From Lachnospiraceae bacterium (GTDB lineage Bacteria; Bacillota; Clostridia; Lachnospirales; Lachnospiraceae), in NCBI GenBank assembly GCA_015057585.1, contig SVEF01000002.1, forward strand, positions 1-64,000: a stretch of DNA of 64,000 nucleotides. The letters are read 5' to 3'. The stretch's first letter is position 1; each line of letters starts with the position of its first letter. Made by a program: the position numbers and the translations under genes. Positions 7,764-17,281 of this stretch are shown here, in pieces. The notes under the pieces were generated by a model. It had not been told where the DNA came from. It ran no database searches and worked only from the letters and a program-made list of their open reading frames with translations.

Positions 7764-7792
7764 AATATAAATGGTGAGGAGAGAATTGTCAA
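7764..7792 (-). promoter_or_regulatory. Consensus promoter for the antisense RNA
   Basis: Read on the minus strand: TTGACA (7787-7792), exactly 17 bases, then TATATT (7764-7769). The -35 and spacing are consensus, as expected for an antitoxin RNA that must exceed the toxin mRNA. Confidence 0.85.
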
Positions 7793-7821
7793 GGAGTTTG
7801 TATCATAGAGAAGGTAATGCC

Positions 7822-7837
7822 GGGCGGCGCCTGTGAA
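7822..7837 (+). repeat. 16 bp direct repeat, right copy
   Basis: Second copy of GGGCGGCGCCTGTGAA, 393 bases after the first. Here GCGGCGC also pairs with GCGCCGC further on (about 7858-7864), making a weak hairpin before tldD. The rest of 7838-7934 holds a possible TTTACA-N17-CAGAAT promoter (7871-7899) for tldD. Confidence 0.75.
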
Positions 7838-7934
7838 GATTAGAACTCAATTAGAAATGCGCCGCACCTCTTTACATTTGTGCGTTAAAGTGGCAGAATG
7901 GTAACAAATAAAATCGGTAAAAGGAGAAAATAAT

Positions 7935-9320
7935 ATGTTAGAAGATTTAATTGCAGGCAAAAAGAGTCTGTTTGCGGATGGCGTACATACGGAGCTACGT
8001 GCGCAGGAAAACAGATACCGCAATGTAACTTTGGTACAGGGAAATCTGATGGGAAATTCGCGTTCAGAGACATCCGGAATTTGTGCGAGAGTATGCAAGA
8101 ACGGAGTGTTTGGGTTTTCGTCGATGGCAGAGTATTCGGCATCGGCGGCAGAGGCGGTATTGAAGGCGGCGACAAACAATGCGCTGTTTCTGAATCAGCG
8201 GGCACCGAAGAATAAGCCGGCGATTCCGAAGCTTCCTGCGGGAACGGTTCCGGTAAACCGTGTCATTGTGGATAATGAACAGAAAAAGTACATCGATTTT
8301 TGCAAGGAACTGGACGATTACATTGCAAAGACATATCCGAAGCTGACGAGCCGTACGGTCGTTTATACGGAAGATTCCATGGATAAGATTTTGTATACTT
8401 CCGACGGACATGACGGTCATACAACGTCACCACGTTGCTATATTTATGTAATCATGAATTCGGAAACCTTAGATGGTACACCGATTGAGTTGTATGATGT
8501 ATTTGGCGGAGCGGGCAATTTTGATGATAATTTCGGCACGGTAGAGAAGTTGTATCCGAAGTTGGAAGCACTGTATAAGAAGGTTATGGACAAGAGAGCA
8601 GGCGTATATGCGGAAGCCGGCTATAAGACCGTCATCCTTGGCGGAATTTTATCCGGTATGCTGGCTCATGAAGCGGTAGGTCATACGGTTGAGGCGGATT
8701 TGGTGCTGGGAGGTTCCGTGGCAGGACCGAACTTAAATAAGAGAGTGGCATCGGATTTGGTAACACTGGTTGACTTTGCACACACGGCTCTTGGCAAGCC
8801 GGCTCCGCTTCCGGTGTATCTGGATGATGAAGGAACTCCGGCAGAAGATGCAGTGATTATTGAAAATGGTATCTTAAAGGGTTATATGAATAACCGTGAG
8901 ACAGCAGAACTTTATGGTGTAAAACCGGTGGGTAATGCCAGAGGCTTTGAATTTTCGGATGAACCGCTGATTCGTATGAGAAATACGACCATTCTTCCGG
9001 GTAAAGATAAACTGGAAGAGATGATTGCATCTGTGGAAGACGGCTATTATCTGTTGGATACAGGAAACGGCCAGGCAGACTTGACCGGTGAGTTTATGTT
9101 TGGTGTCAATATGGGCTATGAAATCAAGAACGGAAAGCTTGGCAGGGCGATTCTTGATACGACTGTCAGCGGTGTGGCATTTGATATGTTAAAGACAGTA
9201 GATATGGTTTCGGATGAGATGGTATGGTCGAGCTCGGGATTCTGTGGTAAGAAGCAGGCAATGCCGGTTGGTATGGGCGGACCTGCACTTCGTTGCAAGA
9301 TTATGATGGGAGGCCGTTAA
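7935..9320 (+). CDS. tldD: TldD, zinc metalloprotease subunit of the TldD/TldE complex
   Basis: A 461-residue protein of normal TldD length. The zinc-binding HExxxH motif is visible as LAHEAVGHTVEAD near residue 240, with glycine-rich stretches around it and GMGGPALRCK at the C-terminus. The partner TldE starts one base after the stop, which fits the known heterodimeric protease that degrades unfolded peptides and matures some modified peptides in the cytosol (family knowledge). Start 7935 follows AAAAGGAG. No peptide substrate gene is obvious nearby. Confidence 0.93.
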   Translation: MLEDLIAGKKSLFADGVHTELRAQENRYRNVTLVQGNLMGNSRSETSGICARVCKNGVFGFSSMAEYSASAAEAVLKAATNNALFLNQRAPKNKPAIPKLPAGTVPVNRVIVDNEQKKYIDFCKELDDYIAKTYPKLTSRTVVYTEDSMDKILYTSDGHDGHTTSPRCYIYVIMNSETLDGTPIELYDVFGGAGNFDDNFGTVEKLYPKLEALYKKVMDKRAGVYAEAGYKTVILGGILSGMLAHEAVGHTVEADLVLGGSVAGPNLNKRVASDLVTLVDFAHTALGKPAPLPVYLDDEGTPAEDAVIIENGILKGYMNNRETAELYGVKPVGNARGFEFSDEPLIRMRNTTILPGKDKLEEMIASVEDGYYLLDTGNGQADLTGEFMFGVNMGYEIKNGKLGRAILDTTVSGVAFDMLKTVDMVSDEMVWSSSGFCGKKQAMPVGMGGPALRCKIMMGGR

Positions 9321-9321
9321 G

Positions 9322-10623
9322 ATGGAAGAGTTAAGATGTGTTGCACAGAAGGTGCAGGAGGAAATAAAGAACGCAGGAATCGAAAAGGCAAGATTCTCTG
9401 TAGAAGAAAAGGAAACGCAGGAATTCAGCATGGAGAATGGTGAATTTTCTCTATATCGCACGTTATTTGATAAGGACCTTTCCGTGACTGTTTTTCCAAA
9501 CCAGAAAAAGGGGTCCGGTTCGACCAACAAGTTAGACGATGCTTCGATTAAAGCAGTGGTTGAAGGGGCTTTGGCATCTGCAGAATCTGCTGTGCCGGAT
9601 GAGGCATATGACATCGCACCAAAGCAGGAAAATCAGGCTTTTGAGGCGGGAACTTATGAGCCGGATATGGATTTGTTGTTTGCCCGCACAAAGGAACTGG
9701 CAGAGGACATTAAAAAGGAATTTCCAAAGATTCAGGTTATGCTGATGATGGTTTCCCATGAGAAGAATCATGAGATTTATTGGAATACCAACGGCACGGA
9801 ATTTGAACGGTTTTATGGTTGCTACAATCTTATGATAGAGTTTTCTGCAAATGAGGGTGATAAGACAACTTCTCTTGCCTATGCAAGTGTGCGTACGGCA
9901 ACATTAGAGCAGCCGTTTATCGAAATGGCAGCGGTGAAGCGTAAGCTTGCCGATACGGTAAAGCAGCTGGATGTCAAGCCTATGGAAGGAAAGTTTACGG
10001 GAACGGTGGTTTTGATGCCGGAGTGTGTGGATGAATTTTTAGGCTATATTTGCTCGAATTTCACATCCGACAGTGTGATTCTCGAAAAGACCAGTATCTG
10101 GCTGGATAAGCTGGGCGAGCAGGTGGCAGACCCGAGAGTTTCCGTGACATTTGACCCAATGCATGAGCAGATTATATCCAGAGAGCGTTACACCTATGAC
10201 GGATTTGTATCGGAGCCGGAGGATTTTATTAAGGATGGTGTTTTATCCTCCTTTAAGACTTCGTTATACGTTGCCAATAAAAGTGGCGTGAAGCCGGCAA
10301 AGAACACAAGCTACTGCATGGTAATGCAGCCGGGTGACACCTCCTTTGAGGACATCATAAAGAATACAAAGCAGGGACTCTTGCTTGGCGGTTTCTCCGG
10401 AGGACAGCCGGGTACGAACGGAGAAATTTCCGGCGTGGCAAAGAACAGTTTCCTGATTGAAGACGGAAAAATTACGACTGCCGTAAATGAAGTCATGATT
10501 ACCGGAAATCTGGCAGACATGATTCAGAATGTGGTGGCGATTTCCAAAGAAACCTTGTCGGAAGGAACCTCCGTGATGCCATATGTGGCGGTAGACGGAG
10601 TCGTAGTATCCGGTAAAGAATAA
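9322..10623 (+). CDS. tldE: TldE/PmbA, partner subunit of the TldD protease
   Basis: A 433-residue protein of the PmbA/TldE family, without the zinc motif of TldD, as usual for this subunit. Family landmarks are LYRTLFDKDLSVTVF, SGGQPGTNGEISGVAKNSFLI and a C-terminal ending around GNLADMIQNVVAIS. The gene follows tldD by one base and has GGGAGGCC as ribosome site inside the end of tldD. Both subunits are needed for proteolysis in characterised systems. Confidence 0.92.
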   Translation: MEELRCVAQKVQEEIKNAGIEKARFSVEEKETQEFSMENGEFSLYRTLFDKDLSVTVFPNQKKGSGSTNKLDDASIKAVVEGALASAESAVPDEAYDIAPKQENQAFEAGTYEPDMDLLFARTKELAEDIKKEFPKIQVMLMMVSHEKNHEIYWNTNGTEFERFYGCYNLMIEFSANEGDKTTSLAYASVRTATLEQPFIEMAAVKRKLADTVKQLDVKPMEGKFTGTVVLMPECVDEFLGYICSNFTSDSVILEKTSIWLDKLGEQVADPRVSVTFDPMHEQIISRERYTYDGFVSEPEDFIKDGVLSSFKTSLYVANKSGVKPAKNTSYCMVMQPGDTSFEDIIKNTKQGLLLGGFSGGQPGTNGEISGVAKNSFLIEDGKITTAVNEVMITGNLADMIQNVVAISKETLSEGTSVMPYVAVDGVVVSGKE

Positions 10624-10633
10624 GAAGAACAAA

Positions 10634-10665
10634 AGAGGCATGTGACAGTTTTGTCACATGCCTCT
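10634..10665 (-). terminator. Terminator between convergent tldE and the GH127 gene
   Basis: AGAGGCATGTGACA-gttt-TGTCACATGCCTCT is a perfect 14-base-pair stem. On the minus strand it is followed by TTTTGTTCTTCTT, so it mainly ends the leftward glycosidase transcript; it may also act on tldE. Confidence 0.85.
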
Positions 10666-10675
10666 GCGTGTTAGG

Positions 10676-13600
10676 CTATTTCTTTTTCTTCCTAAGCAAA
10701 TACGTAGCAACACCTGCGGCTGCGCCAAGGACAAGGGCAAGACCTGCGACCAGTGCGGTCGGGAAACCGGATGGTGTGTTGTCTGCAGGAGTATCTGCCG
10801 GAGCGTCGGTAGGAGCGGCTGTAGGTTCTGCAGGAGGTGTTGTCGGTGCAATGGTCGGCTCAGCCGGAGCATCCGTTGGAGTCGGGGTTGGCTCTGGTGT
10901 TATCTGTGCATCTTCCGGTAAGTAAATGAGAATGTAGCAGAGATTGATACACAGAGTAGATGTCGGGGCAGTAACGACAAGATCCAGTTCTCCGTTTGTA
11001 ATCGTGGCTGTTGTGGTAACGGATTGGTTCACCGGAATATTGTTTAGTTTCTCTTCTCCGTTAATGGTAACAATCGGGTTCTTGGAGCAGTTCCAAGGGT
11101 CAGAGAAGTAAAGTTTAACCGTGTATTCACCGTTTGGCAGTTCGAAACGGTAGTTTAATTTTCTTGGCATTCCGTTTTCAAACTGATTTTTCGTGTAACG
11201 GTTCGTCAGTGCCTTTTTGCTGGAATCGGTGATATTGGCATTTGTCTCAAACGGCCAGGTGTTGTCGGTGTGAACTGCATTGACCATGCCGGCGTGATTT
11301 GCCGTACCGTTCTTTAACGGGTCAGAAACTGTATCGACAATCCCCCACATCTTTCCGGTTACCGGGTCTTTTCCGTAGATCTGTTCGGTGACACCGTTGT
11401 AAATACCAAAGGCTTCTTTATCGCCCGGCGTGGTGACATCAAAATCACCACAGTTGACATAGTAAGCAAGGGTTGGGTCGACATCGGTACGTTCGCCGAT
11501 TTCCTGCTCGATGATAACGGTATAGTCAGCAGTTGTTTCGTGGTCTTCGGCATAGACGGTATAGTTCAGAGTCACAAAATTGTTTCTGCTTAAATCCACG
11601 GTGTAGGTATCTTTTGCAACAGAGCCGTTTACACGGACATAACCGTGCTCGTCTTCCTGCGTAGCAGCAATGGTAAGAGTGTTTACCATTGCAGGAACGG
11701 AGAGGTGAAATGCACCGTCTTTCTCTTGGAAAACATATAAGGTATCAGTAACTCCGTCATAGGCATGAAACTGCACACCGGTATTTTTCGTATAGGCTTC
11801 CGTCATGTAAAGATAATTGCATATGCGGGCAGAAGGTTCTTCATTCGCACCGGTAAACGTGACATTGACCGTGTAGGCGGTCTTTCCGGTAGTCGGGTGC
11901 AGTTCCTTTAACGCAAGAGAGGAAAGTGCAAGCACTTCTTTTGCAACCGGGATGCGGATGGTATATTCTTCGTCTGTTCCGGTGTAGTTTAGTACTTTGT
12001 TATAGATGCATTCTTCGCCAACAAAAATTTGAAGGGATTTTCCGTTGTCTTCTTTCTTTAAGGTGAGCTGCAGCACGTTGTCAACGTCCGGATTTACATA
12101 CATGGTGTAAGTAAAAGAGCCACCGGCATTGGCATATCTGGAAGTGCCGTGTCCGGTAAAGCCGGTGGAACCCGTGCCGGTTTCGGTCATGTTATGTAGG
12201 GAGTCATTTTCGTACTGGCCGTAACCCGGCTGCACCGTGTCAAGCAGTGCATCTGCAAAACGGGCATCTTCCTTTTCTCTTAAATATCTGGAGACATTAA
12301 AAGCATCGGCGTTGGATTCATAGTTAAAATAAATACCGTAGCGCTCTGTATGCTGGCTGTAATGCGGGACAAAGATCAGATTGGCATCGGTGTTTTCTAA
12401 CGTCCATTCCAATTTATCTTCTGTCTTTCTGAGGTTTTCATTGATGTTTTCCATGAAATCGGAAACGCTGCCGTTTACCACGGAAACGGTATCACTACCA
12501 TCGCTGATGTACTGTTCTTCGATGACTTTTGCTGCCGGAATCAAAACATCAACTCCGGTATAAGTCGTAGTCATATTTTTATTTCCGAGCTTTGCGGAAA
12601 GCACAACCGGACCATATTTGAAAGCAAACACGGAATCGTTGTCCGGAAGGCCGTGCACGGACAGGTTCATCGGAAACATAATTTCTATGATATCATTGTT
12701 CTTTAACCCCTGCAGAGAGTCAAAGTTGTATCGTGAAGTTTCTCCGTTGATGCAAAGCGTAACTTCACCGGCGATCCAGTCCGGAATACGGAAAGCGAGA
12801 GCTGTCGTGATATCTGAACTGCCATCTAAGGTATTGACGGTAATGGTTACGGTATCGGAGGCCGGAATGTCAGCTTCCATGGTCAGTTTCAGATTCTTTG
12901 CTTCATCTGTCAGGACAGAACTGAGGTACTGGCTGATGAAAACCGTATTTTCGTTGCAATAATAAATGGCATTGCCCAATTTTGTAAAGTTCTCCATGCC
13001 GCTGCCGGTACAGCACCAGAAGCTGCCGGTCGGTGTGGTGTACACTTTAAAATATCCGGTCGCCATTGGCTGGAAGTAGGTGGTCATTCCGGTCTGTGGG
13101 TTCTGCGAGGAGAGAATCGTATTATAAAAAGTATTCTCGTAATACTGCAGGTAACTTTCATCTCCGGTTGCCATAAACAGGGCTTTCGCAAACTTCAGCA
13201 TATTGTAGGCGTTACAGGTTTCACAGTTGCAGTTGGTACGTTCTGCGTCCAAAATGTTGTCGGCACCGAAATGTTCCCATTCGCTGTTGTCACCGGTCAC
13301 ATATGTGTGACGTTCTAACACCATGGTAAAGAAATTCTTGGCATAGGTCAGATAATCGGAAGCATCCACGACTTCACCATCGATGGTTTTTCCGTGTGTG
13401 GTTGTGTAACGGTTTAAGGCACCGATGAATTTTGGGATGGTGGTGTTGGCATGGCGGTTATTTAACGCATTTTTTCCGCCTTTACTTACAGTTTTAAAAA
13501 GAGTTTCATCGTCAAAGCAGTGTGCGGCAACGGCATAGGTTTCTTCGCCGGTAGCTGCATACAATTCGTAGAGGCAGTCGTTCATACCACCATATTCAAT

Positions 13601-14329
13601 GTTTAATACGGTTCTCTGTGTGGATGCGGACCAGGATGCCGTACGGGCAGAAACCCAGTCGCCAAGACCCTTAGCTACTTCGAGAGCCGTTTCGTTTCCG
13701 GTATATTGATAAACATCGAGAATACCGGCAAGGATTTTATGCATGGTGTACCAAGGTACCCAGGCTTCGGAGCCGATGTTTGTCTTATTGTTTTCAACGT
13801 TGTCAAATTGGAGTTCAATGTTTGTTCTTGTGAGAATGGAGGCGCCGAAGATAAAGCCTGTGCCGATGGCGTCCTGACATTCTTTTAATGCAGTAATCAT
13901 GTAGGTCAGCCGGGCATTCAATTCCTCGTCTCTTGGATCAGAGGAAGGAAGCGTGGCAGCCGCCTGGGCAACGGCAGTCAGATAGTGGCCAAGCGTGTGT
14001 CCGCCAATCAGAGAAGTCTCCCAGCCGGCATAACGGGCTTTGCCTTTGGTATCAATGCCGGCAGTATCGCGGAACCCGGCAAGTAAACGGTCTGCGTCCA
14101 GGGATAAGAGATATTCGATGTCTTTGTCCTCTGCGTTGGTGAGATATGCATCCGTAACATCTACGGCAGACAAATGATAAGCATTGTAGGTAGTCATAGT
14201 ATCTTCTCCTGTTTCTGAATTTGTGGTACTTGCGAAAACCGTGCCTTTGCTAAGAGGAGAAAGCAACGGTACGGTGAGCAGGACAGTTAGGGCAAAAGCC
14301 GATAGCCTGCGTGTAGAGAATCCTTTCAT
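10676..14329 (-). CDS. Secreted GH127-type beta-L-arabinofuranosidase, C-terminally anchored
   Basis: A 1217-residue protein with a signal peptide to about residue 33. The barrel is the former DUF1680 family: E370 and C372 in CNCETCN, and C439-C440 in FWCCTGSGMENF, match the zinc ligands and catalytic cysteine of characterised GH127 enzymes that release beta-L-arabinofuranose. Near 940-1130 lies a malectin-like module (YYVNCGDFD start) that recurs in the protein at 30945-34706. A Pro/Thr/Ala linker, one membrane segment and a KKKK tail end the chain. Start follows GGGAGG. The genes around it are not arabinan genes, so the substrate is inferred from family only. Confidence 0.85.
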   Translation of the reverse strand: MKGFSTRRLSAFALTVLLTVPLLSPLSKGTVFASTTNSETGEDTMTTYNAYHLSAVDVTDAYLTNAEDKDIEYLLSLDADRLLAGFRDTAGIDTKGKARYAGWETSLIGGHTLGHYLTAVAQAAATLPSSDPRDEELNARLTYMITALKECQDAIGTGFIFGASILTRTNIELQFDNVENNKTNIGSEAWVPWYTMHKILAGILDVYQYTGNETALEVAKGLGDWVSARTASWSASTQRTVLNIEYGGMNDCLYELYAATGEETYAVAAHCFDDETLFKTVSKGGKNALNNRHANTTIPKFIGALNRYTTTHGKTIDGEVVDASDYLTYAKNFFTMVLERHTYVTGDNSEWEHFGADNILDAERTNCNCETCNAYNMLKFAKALFMATGDESYLQYYENTFYNTILSSQNPQTGMTTYFQPMATGYFKVYTTPTGSFWCCTGSGMENFTKLGNAIYYCNENTVFISQYLSSVLTDEAKNLKLTMEADIPASDTVTITVNTLDGSSDITTALAFRIPDWIAGEVTLCINGETSRYNFDSLQGLKNNDIIEIMFPMNLSVHGLPDNDSVFAFKYGPVVLSAKLGNKNMTTTYTGVDVLIPAAKVIEEQYISDGSDTVSVVNGSVSDFMENINENLRKTEDKLEWTLENTDANLIFVPHYSQHTERYGIYFNYESNADAFNVSRYLREKEDARFADALLDTVQPGYGQYENDSLHNMTETGTGSTGFTGHGTSRYANAGGSFTYTMYVNPDVDNVLQLTLKKEDNGKSLQIFVGEECIYNKVLNYTGTDEEYTIRIPVAKEVLALSSLALKELHPTTGKTAYTVNVTFTGANEEPSARICNYLYMTEAYTKNTGVQFHAYDGVTDTLYVFQEKDGAFHLSVPAMVNTLTIAATQEDEHGYVRVNGSVAKDTYTVDLSRNNFVTLNYTVYAEDHETTADYTVIIEQEIGERTDVDPTLAYYVNCGDFDVTTPGDKEAFGIYNGVTEQIYGKDPVTGKMWGIVDTVSDPLKNGTANHAGMVNAVHTDNTWPFETNANITDSSKKALTNRYTKNQFENGMPRKLNYRFELPNGEYTVKLYFSDPWNCSKNPIVTINGEEKLNNIPVNQSVTTTATITNGELDLVVTAPTSTLCINLCYILIYLPEDAQITPEPTPTPTDAPAEPTIAPTTPPAEPTAAPTDAPADTPADNTPSGFPTALVAGLALVLGAAAGVATYLLRKKKK

Positions 14330-14387
14330 TTTGTAAACCTCCCAATTTAAGTTTTTGACGAAAAGCTAAAGTTTTTACTCAAACAAT

Positions 14388-14396
14388 AGTATAGCA
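14388..14396 (-). promoter_or_regulatory. Extended -10 promoter of the GH127 gene
   Basis: On the minus strand TGC-TATACT is an extended -10 element 59 bases before the start codon. The -35 position reads TTTTCA, a weak match. Confidence 0.45.
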
Positions 14397-14511
14397 TAAA
14401 ACAGCCGTTTTGAAAAGAAGAAGTTCACCGGAGAAAAAGTGAAGAAAGGATTGAAAAAGTAAGTAAAAACCAGTAAAGTAAGAGGCAAAGAGTAAGAAAA
14501 GAGGATGAAAT

Positions 14512-15087
14512 ATGTTTCAATTGCAGATGAGGGACAGAACCAAAACAGCAGAAACTGCTGTTTACTATATGGAAGACAAGGATGCGATACAAGAGTATTG
14601 GCGTCATACAGAGATGTATCCGGAGGATGCTTTGTTTGCTGAGACAGATATGAAGATAGGGGCCGGGAGAGATTTCCCGATGGAAAAGTGTTGTCTCCGA
14701 ATTCATAACACAAAAGGGCAGGAGTGCCGTTATTATGTGGAAAAACTTTTGATCAAGGTGCGATGGGCAAAGAGAGGGGATGTTTTTCTTAAACTGGCAT
14801 CCTTTGCGGCAACCGGAATTGCAAAGGAGAACGAATATGACGAGGGCGGATATGAACAGGTGACATGCTGCGGTAATCCGGTTCTTGACCAGTATTCCAG
14901 TGAAATTACCCCTTTGGTTTCGGATTTTGAAGATGATTTTAAACGGGAAAAGATTTCGATGCTCTGTTATAAAGAAATCGGATGCTTCGCGACATTAGAT
15001 GAGGTAAATGCAGATATTGCAAAGAAAGAGATTTCTTCTGAGGAGGTAGAAATCCTGTTTCGCGACATTCCGGGAGAACTTGGGTAA
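14512..15087 (+). CDS. Hypothetical protein, 191 residues
   Basis: An unrecognised cytosolic protein with no signal peptide or membrane span. It is rich in Glu, Asp and Lys, with six cysteines or more, two of them adjacent in EKCCLRI and two in VTCCGNPV. The start ATG 14512 is preceded by AGAGGATG. It stands alone, divergent from the GH127 gene and convergent with oadG, with a terminator right after it. The codon use looks like its neighbours'. No function is proposed. Confidence 0.7.
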   Translation: MFQLQMRDRTKTAETAVYYMEDKDAIQEYWRHTEMYPEDALFAETDMKIGAGRDFPMEKCCLRIHNTKGQECRYYVEKLLIKVRWAKRGDVFLKLASFAATGIAKENEYDEGGYEQVTCCGNPVLDQYSSEITPLVSDFEDDFKREKISMLCYKEIGCFATLDEVNADIAKKEISSEEVEILFRDIPGELG

Positions 15088-15103
15088 GCACTCAATTAAA
15101 CTT

Positions 15104-15142
15104 AAAAAAGAAACACGCCCCACAACGATAGGGCGTGTTTTT
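15104..15142. terminator. Bidirectional terminator
   Basis: AAAAAAGAAACACGCCC (15104-15120), ten bases, GGGCGTGTTTTT (15131-15142). T-runs occur on both strands, so it serves the hypothetical gene and the leftward oadB-oadG transcript. Confidence 0.88.
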
Positions 15143-15158
15143 AGGTTATGAGAGTTAA

Positions 15159-15299
15159 TTACTGCTCTTCTTTTTTCTTAGGAGAGCCCAATTTGTTTAA
15201 CAGAGTAATGAATCCTACAATAATTAAGGTAACGGCAAAAATAGCGAGCCAGCCAATCATTGCAGAACCAAAAGTTGCTTTAAATAATTCTAAGTTCAT
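15159..15299 (-). CDS. OadG-like small gamma subunit of a sodium-pump decarboxylase
   Basis: A 46-residue protein beginning MNLELFKATFGSAMIGW, with one membrane span (about residues 15-34, IGWLAIFAVTLIIVGFITLL) and a charged tail LGSPKKKEEQ. This is the size and shape of the gamma subunits that hold biotin-dependent decarboxylase complexes at the membrane. AAGGAG precedes the start by eight bases. It lies 15 bases after the oadB-like gene in the same transcript, which supports the assignment. Confidence 0.75.
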   Translation of the reverse strand: MNLELFKATFGSAMIGWLAIFAVTLIIVGFITLLNKLGSPKKKEEQ

Positions 15300-15314
15300 T
15301 TGTGTTCTCCTTTC

Positions 15315-16490
15315 TTACCGGATATAGCCAATAGCTTCGGCAATCATTGGAATAATCTTTAAAATTAAACCACCTGCAATTACAGAAGCAATCTGACCGG
15401 AAACATTAACACCGATAGAGTGCATGAGTAAGAAGTTCTGGTTGTCTTCTTCTAAGCCCATCTTATGCACAACACGGGCAGACATTGGGAATGCGGAGAT
15501 TCCGGCTGCACCGATCATCGGATTGATCTTCTTCTTAGAGAAGAGATTTAAGAACTTTGCGAAGAATACACCACCTACGGTATCAAATACAAACGCAACC
15601 AAACCAAGTAAAAGGATTAAGATGGTCTCCCATGTTAAGAAAGCGTCTGCCTGCATCTTGGTGGAAACGGTGATACCAAGGAAGATAGTAACTAAGTTAG
15701 CCAGCGCATTCTGTGCGGTTTCGGAAAGGGAATTTAACACGCCACATTCGCGAATTAAGTTACCGAACATTAAGAAACCAATCAGGGCAACCGCACGAGG
15801 TGCAACGATACCTGTAATGATGGTTACTAAAATCGGGAATAAAATTCTTGTTGCCTTGCTAACGTTAGCAGGCTTATATTCCATACGGATTAAACGTTCT
15901 TTCTTTGTGGTACACATCCTAATAATAGGCGGCTGTACGATTGGAACGAGCGCCATGTAAGAGTACGCAGCAACGACAATTGCGCCAAGATACTTTGTAC
16001 CAAAATGGTTAGCTACGAAAATGGAAGTAGGACCATCTGCAGCACCGATAATAGCAATGGAACCGGCATCATAAATATCAAAAGCAGGAATGAGTGTAGC
16101 AACACACAGGGTAAAGAAAATACCAAACTGTGCAGCTGCGCCGAATAGCATAAGTTTTGGATTGGAAAGCAGCGGGCCAAAGTCAATCATGGCACCGATA
16201 CCGATGAAAAGAATCAACGGGAACAATTCATTTGCAATACCCGCGTTAAATAACACGTCAATCGGACCAATTTCGGCAAGCCCGTCATAAATTTGTGTAA
16301 CCGCACCAGAGAACGGCAGGTTAACCAAAATTGCACCAAAGCCCATTGGCAGAAGAAGAGTTGGTTCCATCTCTTTCTTGATTGCCAAGAAGATGAGGGT
16401 GCCGCCAATTGCCCACATGATTACCATTTTGAGAAAATCTAATGGGGCAATTTGAGTGAGGTGTTCAAATAATTCAACAAAAAGATTCAT
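15315..16490 (-). CDS. oadB: Sodium ion-translocating decarboxylase beta subunit (OadB/MmdB/GcdB type)
   Basis: A 391-residue, very hydrophobic protein. The family signatures DFGPLLSNPKLMLFGAAAQFGIF, SIAIIGAADGPTSIFVANHFG (with the aspartate used in Na+ transport) and NPMIGAAGISAFPMSARVV are all present. It couples decarboxylation of a carboxybiotin to Na+ export. The small gamma subunit follows. The alpha (carboxyltransferase) and biotin carrier subunits are not in the window, so whether the substrate is oxaloacetate, methylmalonyl-CoA or glutaconyl-CoA cannot be told. AGGAGGACAT precedes the start. Confidence 0.93.
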   Translation of the reverse strand: MNLFVELFEHLTQIAPLDFLKMVIMWAIGGTLIFLAIKKEMEPTLLLPMGFGAILVNLPFSGAVTQIYDGLAEIGPIDVLFNAGIANELFPLILFIGIGAMIDFGPLLSNPKLMLFGAAAQFGIFFTLCVATLIPAFDIYDAGSIAIIGAADGPTSIFVANHFGTKYLGAIVVAAYSYMALVPIVQPPIIRMCTTKKERLIRMEYKPANVSKATRILFPILVTIITGIVAPRAVALIGFLMFGNLIRECGVLNSLSETAQNALANLVTIFLGITVSTKMQADAFLTWETILILLLGLVAFVFDTVGGVFFAKFLNLFSKKKINPMIGAAGISAFPMSARVVHKMGLEEDNQNFLLMHSIGVNVSGQIASVIAGGLILKIIPMIAEAIGYIR

Positions 16491-16556
16491 ATGTCCTCCT
16501 TAAAATTATGTAACTTTATAATAAAGAACTGCGGTTGCAATTCCTATTATCTTATC

Positions 16557-17267
16557 TTACGAGCCTTCATTTAGTCGGTAGCCTACACCAAGTTCGTTGG
16601 TGATGTAGCGGTTATCGCCCGGCTTGATTCCGAGCTTTTTTCGTAGATTTGCCATGTTCACCTGAAGCTTTTTTACTCCACCGTCGTCGGACGGACCCCA
16701 GATTTCATGTATAATCATAGCATATGTTAACACTTTTCCCGGGTGTTTGGCAAGAAAAATTAAAATGTTGTATTCGGTTTGGGTCAGTTTTACCTCTTCG
16801 CCGGCAATGGAAACCAGTCTGCGTTCATAGTCAATCGTTAAATCGTGGAGACTGAATTTTCCGTCAGAGGTGTGCAATGGATTGAAGCTGCTCTGGGAAA
16901 CACGCAGGGCAGCACGTACTCTGGCTAAAAGCTCTGCAGTGCCGAAAGGTTTTGTAATGTAATCGTTTGCACCCAAATCAAGCGCATCTACCTTGTCATG
17001 CTCCGTGGTGCGGGCGGAGAGAACCAGGATAGGGGCAGTGGCGTGCTGGTCATTGCGAACGGTCCGGATAAAGTCAAGACCGTCCCGGTCCGGGAGCCCC
17101 AGGTCCAGTAATACCAAATCCGGGCGATAGGAAGAAAACATCATAATACCGCTTTCGCAGGTTTCGGCGGTGATGACCTGATAGTCATTGGTCTCTAAAA
17201 CAGTTTTTGTGAAGGTACGGATGCTCCGGTCATCTTCGATAACTAGAATTTTAAATTTATTACTCAT
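16557..17267 (-). CDS. KdpE-like response regulator (OmpR family)
   Basis: A 236-residue protein. The receiver domain has acidic residues EDD near position 11, the phosphoacceptor aspartate in LVLLDLGLPD and a conserved lysine in ITKPFG. The C-terminal winged helix includes LTQTEYNILIFLAKHPGKVLTY and VNMANLRKKLG. Overall it is closest to KdpE by eye. The ATG at 17267 is chosen because GGAGG lies six bases upstream; one at 17279 lacks it. It follows the sensor kinase gene by 14 bases. No kdpFABC genes are in the window. Confidence 0.88.
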   Translation of the reverse strand: MSNKFKILVIEDDRSIRTFTKTVLETNDYQVITAETCESGIMMFSSYRPDLVLLDLGLPDRDGLDFIRTVRNDQHATAPILVLSARTTEHDKVDALDLGANDYITKPFGTAELLARVRAALRVSQSSFNPLHTSDGKFSLHDLTIDYERRLVSIAGEEVKLTQTEYNILIFLAKHPGKVLTYAMIIHEIWGPSDDGGVKKLQVNMANLRKKLGIKPGDNRYITNELGVGYRLNEGS

Positions 17268-17281
17268 GTAATCCTCCATCC

